A stretch of DNA of 64,000 bases from NCBI RefSeq assembly GCF_000376785.1, contig NZ_AQXX01000140.1:62001-126000 (forward strand), in the 5' to 3' direction. This DNA is from Hahella ganghwensis DSM 17046 (GTDB taxonomy: Bacteria > Pseudomonadota > Gammaproteobacteria > Pseudomonadales > Oleiphilaceae). Each line of letters starts with the position of its first letter. Within the stretch, counting starts at the first letter, position 1. Below are positions 36,425-44,879 of the stretch, one piece after another. Under the pieces are notes generated by a model. The model searched no databases. It saw only the letters and a list, made by a program, of their open reading frames with translations, and was not told where the DNA came from. A program made the translations under genes and the position numbers.

Positions 36425-37825
36425 ATGGGCCATTCTGGTCGCATAAGTCCGTTAGTCATTGTTTTAGGTTGTCTGGTATTGACCGGCTGTGTCGGTATGG
36501 CGACGAACGAGCGCAGCCAATTGGCCACTGAGGCCAATGCGTCAGTGACTGAGTGGGAATATGAGCAAACAACCGCAAGCTATGTCACTCAGCTTAACGA
36601 AATGATCAGTATTCCAGAGCTGGACGCTCTGCTGTCAAAAGCTCTTGAAAACAACCCGGGGCTGCGACAAACCGCTCTGGCACTGGATATCGCCCAACGC
36701 CAGTACGACCTCACCTCTGGCAGCCGCCAGCCGTCGTTGACAGCCTCACTCAGTGATACACGGCAGGACAAACCAGAAGACGTATTCAGTGCCGGCCTCA
36801 GCGTTAGTTGGGAGCTTGATCTCTGGCACAAGCTATCGGATCAGACTCAGGCAGCCGCTATGGATGTTGTCGCCACAAAGGCCATTTATCAGGCTGCTGA
36901 AGATTCACTGGCGGCCAGCTTGATGCGTAACTGGCTGCAGATTTCTTTATATAAGCAGCTGGTAACCATCGAAACTGATCGTTTAAAAACGTTAGAACGC
37001 AACCAACAGTTGGTAACCCAACGTTACCGTAGCGGTCTTGGGGATCTGGAAGAACTGGATAATGCTCGTACCAGCAGTGCTTCTACCCGCGCCACCATTG
37101 CCGAATACCAGGAACTGCTCGCCCAGAGTATTCGTAACCTGAAACAGCAAGTGGGTCTGCTTTCCTCAAACGACAATGAAAGTCTGACAGACATGATCGA
37201 TGCCCTCGCCACGTCGACAACAAACGACTTTCCTGAGGTATTACTTCCCCTGTCTGCAATACCGGAACAGGATCTGGCTCGTCGTCCGGACCTTCAGGAG
37301 GCTTATGCCAATATCCAGGCGGCCCAGTATCGTTCCAAAGTGGCCTACAAAGAGCTGCTACCCAGTATCAACCTGTCTGCCTCTCTAACAAACTCCGGCA
37401 GCTCCATCAACGATGTTCTGACCGGCAGCCCTGCCTGGACCCTGCTCGGACAAGTGACCGCGCCACTCTACAAAGGCGGACAACTAAGAGCTGAAGCGGA
37501 CATCGCTGAGCTGGAAGCAGAACAGGCCTACTGGTCTTATCAGGAGACTCTGCTTGCTGCAGTGAAGGAGGTAAACGATGCGCTCGGACAGGAACGTTCT
37601 CTACAGCAACAGCAGCAACATATCCGGGAAGCGCTGGTGAGTGCCCAGCGCAGTGCAGACCACTATCAGTCCAAGTATCGTCAGGGTTTGGTCGACATTA
37701 TCGATCTTCTTTCCGTGCAGCAACAGACATTCGATCTGCAGGCACAGTTGATTCAAAACACGTTTAACCGCCTGGCCAACCGCATCGACCTGGGGTTGGC
37801 ATTGGGTCTTGAGGTAGCTTCATGA
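36425..37825 (+). CDS. RND efflux outer-membrane lipoprotein (NodT/OprM type)
   Basis: A 466 aa TolC-superfamily protein. The signal peptide ends in the lipobox LTGC (Cys22). The two OEP repeats begin with LDALLSKALENNPGLRQTALALDI and RRPDLQEAYANIQAAQYRSK, and the late YRQGLVDIIDLLSVQQQTF marks the second coiled coil. It forms the outer-membrane exit duct of a tripartite pump. It is the first gene of a five-gene operon and overlaps the adaptor gene by 4 bases (ATGA). Confidence 0.93.
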   Translation: MGHSGRISPLVIVLGCLVLTGCVGMATNERSQLATEANASVTEWEYEQTTASYVTQLNEMISIPELDALLSKALENNPGLRQTALALDIAQRQYDLTSGSRQPSLTASLSDTRQDKPEDVFSAGLSVSWELDLWHKLSDQTQAAAMDVVATKAIYQAAEDSLAASLMRNWLQISLYKQLVTIETDRLKTLERNQQLVTQRYRSGLGDLEELDNARTSSASTRATIAEYQELLAQSIRNLKQQVGLLSSNDNESLTDMIDALATSTTNDFPEVLLPLSAIPEQDLARRPDLQEAYANIQAAQYRSKVAYKELLPSINLSASLTNSGSSINDVLTGSPAWTLLGQVTAPLYKGGQLRAEADIAELEAEQAYWSYQETLLAAVKEVNDALGQERSLQQQQQHIREALVSAQRSADHYQSKYRQGLVDIIDLLSVQQQTFDLQAQLIQNTFNRLANRIDLGLALGLEVAS

Positions 37826-38973
37826 AATCCACCGCCGCAACATTCATCATCACCACCATTGCCGTCATCAGCATTCCGGCGGCTATTGCCTTCAACAGCA
37901 CCCAAATGCAGGAAACGACCATCAATCAACCCGCTGAGACCCAGACTCAGTATCCCCAGGTTGCGGTCGTCCATGTTAACCAGGACAACTACCAAGCCCA
38001 CGTCAGAGGTTACGGCGAAGCGAAACCTCAGTATGAACTTTCCCTGACGGCAGAAGTAAGTGGCCATATTCTCAGCATGGCGAAGAATTTTGCCACCGGA
38101 CTACACGTCAGCCGGGGTGATGTATTGGTCAGCCTGGATACCAGCAACTACGAACAGGCAGTGGCCAGTGCAGAAGCCAATCTGGCAGACGCCCGCCTGG
38201 CTTTACTTGAAGAGGAACGCCAGGGGGAGCAGGCTCGTCTGGAATGGAAGGAGTCAGGCCTGAACGGAGATCCCGATTCTCCTCTGGTACTGAGAGAACC
38301 CCAACGCCAGGCTGCAGAGGCATCGGTCGCCCTGGCAGAGAAAGAGTTACTGGTAGCCCGCAGAGACCTGGACAAAACCCGCATCAAGGCCCCATTTGAT
38401 GCTGTTGTCGTCAGTAGGAACGTTCAGCCCGGAAGCTATGTCCAGACGGGCACGCAGATCGGTATGCTCTACAGCACGAACCGGGTGGAAGTTCAGATTC
38501 CCCTGTCTGCCTCACAATGGGGGAAACTTCCCTTAGGCCAGATCTCTGAATCACCGAACTGGCCAGTCACTCTTACCAGTTCAGACGGCAAGGCCTCCTG
38601 GCAAGGCAAGGTCACCCGGGTTCAACAACATATATCCAGCAGCGACCGCCAGAGATCTCTGATCATTACAGTGGAGAATCCGCTGCAACAAACTCCGGCC
38701 CTGTTTCCCGGCACCTTTGTGGAAGCTCGGATTACAGGTGCCAGCCAGGACAATCTATGGCAAATACCGGCGTCTGCCGTTACCCAGGAGAACAGCGTCT
38801 GGTATGTCGACAACCAGAATCAATTACAGAAATTTGCCGCCAACACGGTGTTCTCGCAGGGCCAATATACCTACGTGACCCCACCGCAGGGATTGCAACA
38901 GGCAAATATTGTGATTCGCCCCCTGAATACTTATCTGACCGGCATGGTCGTTGAACCGACAACAGAGGGATAA
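37822..38973 (+). CDS. RND efflux periplasmic adaptor (membrane fusion protein)
   Basis: A 383 aa adaptor with an N-terminal membrane anchor (AATFIITTIAVISIPAAIAF). The lipoyl half-motifs are GYGEAKPQYELSLTAEVSGHI and IKAPFDAVVVSRNVQPGSYV, with a coiled-coil hairpin between (residues about 105-195). A beta-barrel domain (VEVQIPLSASQWGKL) and membrane-proximal domain follow. It bridges the outer-membrane duct and the RND pump. It starts inside the stop of the preceding gene and ends 5 bases before the pump. Confidence 0.93.
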   Translation: MKSTAATFIITTIAVISIPAAIAFNSTQMQETTINQPAETQTQYPQVAVVHVNQDNYQAHVRGYGEAKPQYELSLTAEVSGHILSMAKNFATGLHVSRGDVLVSLDTSNYEQAVASAEANLADARLALLEEERQGEQARLEWKESGLNGDPDSPLVLREPQRQAAEASVALAEKELLVARRDLDKTRIKAPFDAVVVSRNVQPGSYVQTGTQIGMLYSTNRVEVQIPLSASQWGKLPLGQISESPNWPVTLTSSDGKASWQGKVTRVQQHISSSDRQRSLIITVENPLQQTPALFPGTFVEARITGASQDNLWQIPASAVTQENSVWYVDNQNQLQKFAANTVFSQGQYTYVTPPQGLQQANIVIRPLNTYLTGMVVEPTTEG

Positions 38974-38978
38974 GGTTG

Positions 38979-41900
38979 ATGCAATCGACTGAGCGCGGAA
39001 TCATTCAATGGTTTGCCACCAACCCAGTGGCGGCCAATCTGTTACTTATTACGACGATCGTACTGGGTCTGCTGTCACTGAGCGAACTGCGCAAGGAAGC
39101 CTTTCCCAGCATGGATCCTGACTCGATTTCAGTATCCGTTTCCTACGACGGAGGCGATGCCAAACAGGCTGAGGAAGGTATTGCACTGAAAGTTGAAGAG
39201 GCACTGGAAACCGTGCCGGGCATCAAACGCATCACCTCGACCTCCAATGCCAGTGGCAGCACCATCAGTATCGAAAAAACCAGTGAATGGGATCTTGATG
39301 AACTTCTGGCTGACGTCAAAACTCAGGTCGATGCAATCAACAACCTTCCCTCTGAGGCGGATAACCCTGTTATTGAAAAATCGCGGCGCCAGGATCATGC
39401 CATCTGGGTACAGCTTTATGGGGACACTGACAGAGGCACATTGCAGGCGCTCGCAGACCGCCTGAAATCGGATCTGTTGGCAAAATCAGCCATCAGCGAT
39501 CTGGCGGTGTCAGGAAAAGCCGACCCCATGCTGTCGATCGAAATAGACGAAGCCCGTCTTCAGGCTTACGGATTAAGTATCAGCGACATTGCAGGCGTGA
39601 TCAACAACGAGTCCTCGTCGGCATTGAGCACCAGTCTTCGCAACAGTGAAAAAACCGTACGTCTGAAAGCTTCCGAGCAGGCTTCATCCACCCAGGAGTT
39701 TGCCAATATACCGCTACTGACCACCGCAGACGGTGCGGTCATCAGAATCGGAGATGTCGCGATGGTCGCGGACAGCTTTGAGGATGACACTTTCGTATTG
39801 TCCCGTTACAACCAGCAGAATGCGGTCGGTATCCAGATTCTCATGGACGAAAACGGAGACGTTACCAACATCGTCGAACAGACCCAACAGGTCGTGGAAT
39901 CCTGGAAGGCCAGTGGCTCTCTGCCAGCGAATGTGGCGCTGGAAACCTGGTATGATAAGAGTACGCTGATCAAGGATCGACTGACCCTGCTGACCAAAAA
40001 CGCGATGACCGGCATCGCCATGGTGTTTATCGTTCTCGCCCTGTTTCTCAATCTCCGAGTAGCTTTCTGGGTGGCAGCAGGCCTGCCGTTTGTGTTCTTC
40101 GGAACGCTTTATTTCATGACGGATAACTTCACCGGCCTCACCATTAACGAGATGACCACGTTCGGGTTTATCATGGCCCTGGGCATCGTCGTGGATGATG
40201 CAGTGGTAGTGGGCGAAAGTATCTACACCACACGTAAAACCGAGGGAGATACGCTGAACAACACCGTCAAAGGTACTATGAAAGTTGCGGTTCCCACCAT
40301 CTTTGGTGTTCTCACCACGGTGGCGGCCTTTATGTCCCTCTCTAATGTCTCCGGTAATCTGGGGAAAATTTATGCCCAGTTCGCCACCATTGTGGCTATC
40401 TGCCTGTTGCTTTCTGTTGTGGAGTCCAAGCTGATTCTGCCTGCTCACCTGGCACATCTGGATACTCATCGTACACCCGGACGCGGTTGGAAGGGTCTTT
40501 GGAGTCGCATACAACATGGTGCCGACGCCGGTTTGCAATGGTTTAATCAACATGCCTATCAGCCCTTTATTCGCCTGGCGTTGCGTTTTCGCTATGCAGT
40601 GATTCCCCTGTTTCTTGCTATGGCGATACTGGTGGTGGGGCTGCCTTTAAGCGGTAACGTTCGCATTTCCTTCTTCCCGGGTATCACCGGCGATGTGGTT
40701 GCCGCCAATATTGCCATGGAACCGGATGCCAGCTTTGGTCAGACAGAAAAAGCCCTGCTGCAACTGGAACAGCAAGCTCTCAAGATCGACCAGGAGCTTT
40801 TGCTGCAAAGTGGCACCAGTCAGGCTGACACTGAAAGCGGTATCAAGAGTCTGCAAGTAGTCGCTGCCAATGATCTTGAAGGAAGAGTACGAGTACAGCT
40901 TCATGAAGACACCCCCTATTCCATCAGCGAATCCGGCAAACTCTGGGAACAGAAGGCCGGATTACTTGAAGGCGTGCGCAAGCTCAACATACTTTCCACT
41001 ATGGCCATGGTGGATAACCTGCGAGTGGAACTGAAAGCCTGGAACGAAGATTCCGTCATCGCTGCTGGCGAGCAACTGAAATCCGCTCTCAGCCAGATAT
41101 CCGGTGTTAGCGGTATCGATGACAATCTGAGTTCAGGGCAACCGCAATACCGTTTCCAACTCACAGAACAGGGGCGAGCCCTTGGACTGGACACCGCCAC
41201 TCTCTCGCGCCAGTTGCTACAGGCATTCGGAGGAGAAAGTGTACAACGCTTCCAGCGTGACAAAGACGAAGTCACCGTTCGCATCCGGTACCCGGAGTCC
41301 CAACGCCAGACCTATGCGGATATTGAACAGGCCAGCGTCAGAACCAGTTCCGGTCAAGTGCTGCCGTTAAGCGCAGTGGCTGACGTGATTCAGGAGTATC
41401 AACAAAAGGAGATTACTCGGATAGATGGTTTGCGGGCAGTGACGATCAGCGCCTCCGTGGATAAGGATCAGATCTCCTCTAACGAGCTGGTCAGCCAGCT
41501 TCAAGCGGAGCTTGTTCCACAACTGAAGAGACAATACCCGGACCTGGATATTCATTTTGGCGGTGAGGCAGAGGAACAGGCGGAAACCACCAGTTCCATG
41601 ACCAGCATGTTCCTTATCACGCTGTTGGTCATCTATGCACTGCTGGCTATTCCATTGAAATCCTATGTGCAACCGCTTCTGATCATGACCGCCATACCAT
41701 TTGGGATTGTCGGCGCGATCCTGGGCCACTGGCTGAATGATCTGACCATCAGTATTCTATCCTTAAATGGGGTACTGGCACTGAGTGGTGTTGTGGTCAA
41801 CGATAGCTTGCTGTTGGTATCGAGCTTCAACAATCTTACTCGGAAGAATGAGCTTGAGGGTACCAATACGGACATACAGGATATTGTTATCGATGCCTGC

Positions 41901-42161
41901 AGCGGACGCCTGCGAGCAGTTCTGCTAACCTCTATCACGACATTCGCCGGACTGGCACCTCTATTGGGAGAAACTTCCATGCAGGCCCAGTTCCTGATAC
42001 CGGCTGCCGCCTCATTAGGGTATGGCATCCTGTTCGCCACCTTGATTACACTGGTACTCATCCCGGTTCTATTGATGATCAGGGAAGACCGGAGAAAACT
42101 ACCCCAACGTCTGTGGTCAAAATTCCGGACGGGTCAAGAAGAGGTGAGTAGCACATGTTAA
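38979..42161 (+). CDS. RND-family efflux transporter
   Basis: A 1060 aa AcrB/MMPL-type pump driven by the proton gradient. TM1 is followed by the first porter loop (EAFPSMDPDSISVSVSYDGGD). TM4 carries the usual acidic pair in GIVVDDAVVVGESIY, essential for proton relay. The second half begins after RYAVIPLFLAMAILVVG, with LNGVLALSGVVVNDSLLL in TM10. The sequence fits the heavy-subfamily-like efflux pumps acting on hydrophobic compounds rather than metal (CusA) pumps. The ATG at 38979 is preferred to the TTG just before it. The last 7 bases overlap the response-regulator start. Confidence 0.94.
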   Translation: MQSTERGIIQWFATNPVAANLLLITTIVLGLLSLSELRKEAFPSMDPDSISVSVSYDGGDAKQAEEGIALKVEEALETVPGIKRITSTSNASGSTISIEKTSEWDLDELLADVKTQVDAINNLPSEADNPVIEKSRRQDHAIWVQLYGDTDRGTLQALADRLKSDLLAKSAISDLAVSGKADPMLSIEIDEARLQAYGLSISDIAGVINNESSSALSTSLRNSEKTVRLKASEQASSTQEFANIPLLTTADGAVIRIGDVAMVADSFEDDTFVLSRYNQQNAVGIQILMDENGDVTNIVEQTQQVVESWKASGSLPANVALETWYDKSTLIKDRLTLLTKNAMTGIAMVFIVLALFLNLRVAFWVAAGLPFVFFGTLYFMTDNFTGLTINEMTTFGFIMALGIVVDDAVVVGESIYTTRKTEGDTLNNTVKGTMKVAVPTIFGVLTTVAAFMSLSNVSGNLGKIYAQFATIVAICLLLSVVESKLILPAHLAHLDTHRTPGRGWKGLWSRIQHGADAGLQWFNQHAYQPFIRLALRFRYAVIPLFLAMAILVVGLPLSGNVRISFFPGITGDVVAANIAMEPDASFGQTEKALLQLEQQALKIDQELLLQSGTSQADTESGIKSLQVVAANDLEGRVRVQLHEDTPYSISESGKLWEQKAGLLEGVRKLNILSTMAMVDNLRVELKAWNEDSVIAAGEQLKSALSQISGVSGIDDNLSSGQPQYRFQLTEQGRALGLDTATLSRQLLQAFGGESVQRFQRDKDEVTVRIRYPESQRQTYADIEQASVRTSSGQVLPLSAVADVIQEYQQKEITRIDGLRAVTISASVDKDQISSNELVSQLQAELVPQLKRQYPDLDIHFGGEAEEQAETTSSMTSMFLITLLVIYALLAIPLKSYVQPLLIMTAIPFGIVGAILGHWLNDLTISILSLNGVLALSGVVVNDSLLLVSSFNNLTRKNELEGTNTDIQDIVIDACSGRLRAVLLTSITTFAGLAPLLGETSMQAQFLIPAAASLGYGILFATLITLVLIPVLLMIREDRRKLPQRLWSKFRTGQEEVSSTC

Positions 42162-42862
42162 CCGATAGCCAACTGGATGTACTCCTGGTAGAGGATGATC
42201 TGGATCTTGCTGCCACCATTGTGGATTACCTGGAACTGGAATCGATTCTCTGTGACCACGCCGCCAACGGTGTGGCAGGCCTTTCCCTGATCCGCCAAAA
42301 CCGCTACCAGGCCATTATCCTGGATATCAATCTGCCGCGTATGAATGGCCTCTCAGTGTGCGAAGCCATGCGCACTGAGGGCATTGATACACCGGTGATC
42401 ATGCTCACTGCCAGAGACAGTCTCGACGATAAACTGGAAGGCTTTGGTTCCGGGGCGGACGATTATCTGGTGAAACCCTTTGCCATGGAGGAGCTGGTGG
42501 TCCGGGTCCGTACGCTGTCAAAGCGCCGTAGTGGTCAGGTCAACAGATTTCAGGTGGCAGACCTTGAAGTCGACCTTCAGCACAAACAGGCCCGGCGTGG
42601 GGAGAGAACACTAAAACTTTCCCCCATCGCCTTTCGCATATTGGAAGTCCTGGCCAGATCAAGCCCGAACCCTGTCAGCCGGGAACAATTGGTACAGTCG
42701 GTCTGGGGTGAGGATCCCCCCGACAGTAACAGCCTGAAAGTTCACATGCATCACTTGAGAAAACAGGTCGACGACAATACCTCTGCCAACCTGATTCATA
42801 CCATCAGCAGCGTGGGCTTTGCGCTGAAAGACCCGACGACCACATCCAGTTCCGGTGAATAG
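42155..42862 (+). CDS. OmpR-family response regulator
   Basis: A 235 aa regulator. The receiver domain (about 8-122) has the acidic pair in LVEDDLDLA, phosphoacceptor Asp57 in IILDINLP, Thr in MLTARD and Lys in LVKPFAME. The C-terminal winged helix (Trans_reg_C) has LKLSPIAFRILEVL and NSLKVHMHHLRKQVDDN. It overlaps the pump gene by 7 bases, so its translation is coupled to the pump. It probably controls the operon through the TTAACCCC repeats at 36362. Confidence 0.94.
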   Translation: MLTDSQLDVLLVEDDLDLAATIVDYLELESILCDHAANGVAGLSLIRQNRYQAIILDINLPRMNGLSVCEAMRTEGIDTPVIMLTARDSLDDKLEGFGSGADDYLVKPFAMEELVVRVRTLSKRRSGQVNRFQVADLEVDLQHKQARRGERTLKLSPIAFRILEVLARSSPNPVSREQLVQSVWGEDPPDSNSLKVHMHHLRKQVDDNTSANLIHTISSVGFALKDPTTTSSSGE

Positions 42863-42869
42863 AGTTTCC

Positions 42870-44144
42870 ATGAAAATCCGATTAAGCCTGCGTTTATATG
42901 TTCTGGGCACCCTGCTGTTCCTGATTAGCAGTCTGGCCGCCGTATACTCGGTTCTCACCGTTCAATACTTCATCCAGGGCCTGGATGCCATCACCCAGCG
43001 AACCATGGTGGAAGTTGCCAACAGTGTTGCGCTGGATGAGGCTGGTCATGCCCAATTACTGGGTTTCCATGTTACCAACAGCGTCGACAATATTCCTGAC
43101 GACATTCTCCAGCATATCCCCACAGCGCCTCAGGCCCCATTTGAGTTCAAGAAAAAAATTCTCCAGAGTTCACTGTTCACCCGGCCGGATGGCGCTTATT
43201 TTCTGATGCTGGTAGAAACCATGGACAATGAACAGCGTTATGTGTCGAGGGCTCTGACCGAAGAAATGCCCAGGATCATGCCGCCTCCTATGAGAATCAA
43301 CCCGATTACCGGTTCGATTCTCATGGCGGTAACAGTGATTCTGGTCTTCGTACTACTTCTGTTTTTCATCATGCGCTCGGTTGCCAATCCTGTGGAGAAC
43401 CTACGTCACTGGGCGAGATCCCTGACACCGGAACGATTGCGTCAACCGGCTCCGGATTTTAGATACAGCGAGCTCAATTCATTGGCAGACCTGGTCAGAA
43501 ACAGCTTATTGTCAGTCCAGCAGGCCCTGGAACGAGAGCACGACTTCCTGCGTCACGCCAGCCATGAACTGCGAACGCCGATTGCGACTGTACGCAGCAA
43601 TATTGAGCTGCTGAAAAAGATTAATCCCACCCCGTCGGAGAAAGAGGGCAAAGTGATTGACCGTATCGAGCGGGCCAGCTCAACCATGAGCCATCTCACC
43701 GAAACCCTGCTCTGGCTGAGTCGCGACGTGGACGGCCCGTTACCGGAAGAACCTGTAGAGTTGAACACGCTGGTGGAACAGATCAGCCATGACCTGGCCT
43801 ACCTGCTACAGGGAAAATCAGTGTTTGTACACACCCAGACAAGCCCCATGGTGATCCCTCTTCCCAGGATTGCTGCTCAGATTATGTTGGCGAATCTGAT
43901 CCGCAATGCCTTCCAGCACACTCAGAATGGCGAGGTCTGGATCGATCAGAAAGGGGAGCTGGTCACGATTATTAATCGCAACCAATCAGCGGAAACAGAC
44001 GAAACCAATGAACTTGGTTTCGGTCTTGGGCTGGATCTGACCCGCAAACTGGCGGAGCGCTTTGACTGGCACTACCAGAACCAAAGCACCCCATGCGGTC
44101 ACGAAGTGGTGCTGCGTTTTATTGCCTCCAAAACGGTCGACTAG
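42870..44144 (+). CDS. Sensor histidine kinase
   Basis: A membrane kinase of about 424 aa: TM1 at about residues 7-30, a periplasmic sensor of about 115 residues, TM2 at about 148-168, a HAMP-like linker, HisKA with phosphoacceptor His232 in RHASHELRTP, N-box ANLIRNAFQHT and G-box GFGLGLDLTRKL. The partner is the response regulator just upstream. The ATG at 42870 is 7 bases after that stop; GTG at 42855 would overlap it. The signal is probably an envelope compound or pump substrate. The 3' end overlaps the convergent OmpA-like gene by 4 bases. Confidence 0.92.
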   Translation: MKIRLSLRLYVLGTLLFLISSLAAVYSVLTVQYFIQGLDAITQRTMVEVANSVALDEAGHAQLLGFHVTNSVDNIPDDILQHIPTAPQAPFEFKKKILQSSLFTRPDGAYFLMLVETMDNEQRYVSRALTEEMPRIMPPPMRINPITGSILMAVTVILVFVLLLFFIMRSVANPVENLRHWARSLTPERLRQPAPDFRYSELNSLADLVRNSLLSVQQALEREHDFLRHASHELRTPIATVRSNIELLKKINPTPSEKEGKVIDRIERASSTMSHLTETLLWLSRDVDGPLPEEPVELNTLVEQISHDLAYLLQGKSVFVHTQTSPMVIPLPRIAAQIMLANLIRNAFQHTQNGEVWIDQKGELVTIINRNQSAETDETNELGFGLGLDLTRKLAERFDWHYQNQSTPCGHEVVLRFIASKTVD

Positions 44145-44800
44145 CTTTCGCCGCCTTCACCACCTTCGACCCGTATTTCCACCCGCCGATTCAGGGGCTT
44201 TTTGGTCGGATCAGCAACATCATCGTAGGCTGGCTGAGTTTCGCCGTAACCCAGTGACTGCATACGCCCTCCATCAATCCCCTGTTTCTGGAAAGCTCCC
44301 TGAACGCTTAATGCCCGCTGTTCCGACAACCATTGGTTGTAGGAAGCGCTGCCGTCGGTGTCGGTATGCCCTTCAATGTAGACCAGCGTATCAGGTGACT
44401 GCTTGATCACATCCGCCACCTGATTCAGGGTGTTCGCAGAATTCCGGGAAATATTGGCGCTACCGGATTCGAAATTCACCGCGTTGCTGTCCATCGTGAC
44501 ACAGTATGCCTGGCGGTTTGGATCATTCGCCACACACTCCCTGGCCTCCACGTTCTCAATCGTCTGTATCTCCTCCAACTGGCTGCGCAAATAGAGGTAG
44601 GTGATCCCCCCGGCCACGACGGCGGCCCCGACACATTCCTTATCCGTGCCGCCCATCGCTTTACACAATGCACCAGTGATAACTGCCGTACCGGCAGCAG
44701 TACCGCCTGGATTATCTTTCATCGTCTCACACCCGGTCAGGGCCAACATGGTGGTCGCAATAATAAGTGTTTTCAGTCTGAATGCAGTGTTCTTCAACAT
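44141..44800 (-). CDS. OmpA-family peptidoglycan-binding lipoprotein
   Basis: A 219 aa lipoprotein with lipobox LTGC (Cys24). Residues about 30-75 contain a Gly-rich, glycine-zipper-like hydrophobic stretch (GGTAAGTAVITGALCKAMGG). The OmpA C-terminal domain (about 105-215) has VNFESGSANIS, YIEGHTDTDGSASYNQWLSE and NRRVEIRVEGG, which bind diaminopimelate in peptidoglycan. It resembles YiaD-type lipoproteins. It may tether the outer membrane to the wall. Convergent with the histidine kinase and followed on the same strand downstream by nothing of its own. Confidence 0.88.
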   Translation of the reverse strand: MLKNTAFRLKTLIIATTMLALTGCETMKDNPGGTAAGTAVITGALCKAMGGTDKECVGAAVVAGGITYLYLRSQLEEIQTIENVEARECVANDPNRQAYCVTMDSNAVNFESGSANISRNSANTLNQVADVIKQSPDTLVYIEGHTDTDGSASYNQWLSEQRALSVQGAFQKQGIDGGRMQSLGYGETQPAYDDVADPTKKPLNRRVEIRVEGGEGGES

Positions 44801-44879
44801 CTCATAATTCCTTGATCTATCTCTGGTTACACTAGCCTCTGTTCACATTAGGATCTGTTCACACTGGGCCTGTTCTGAC

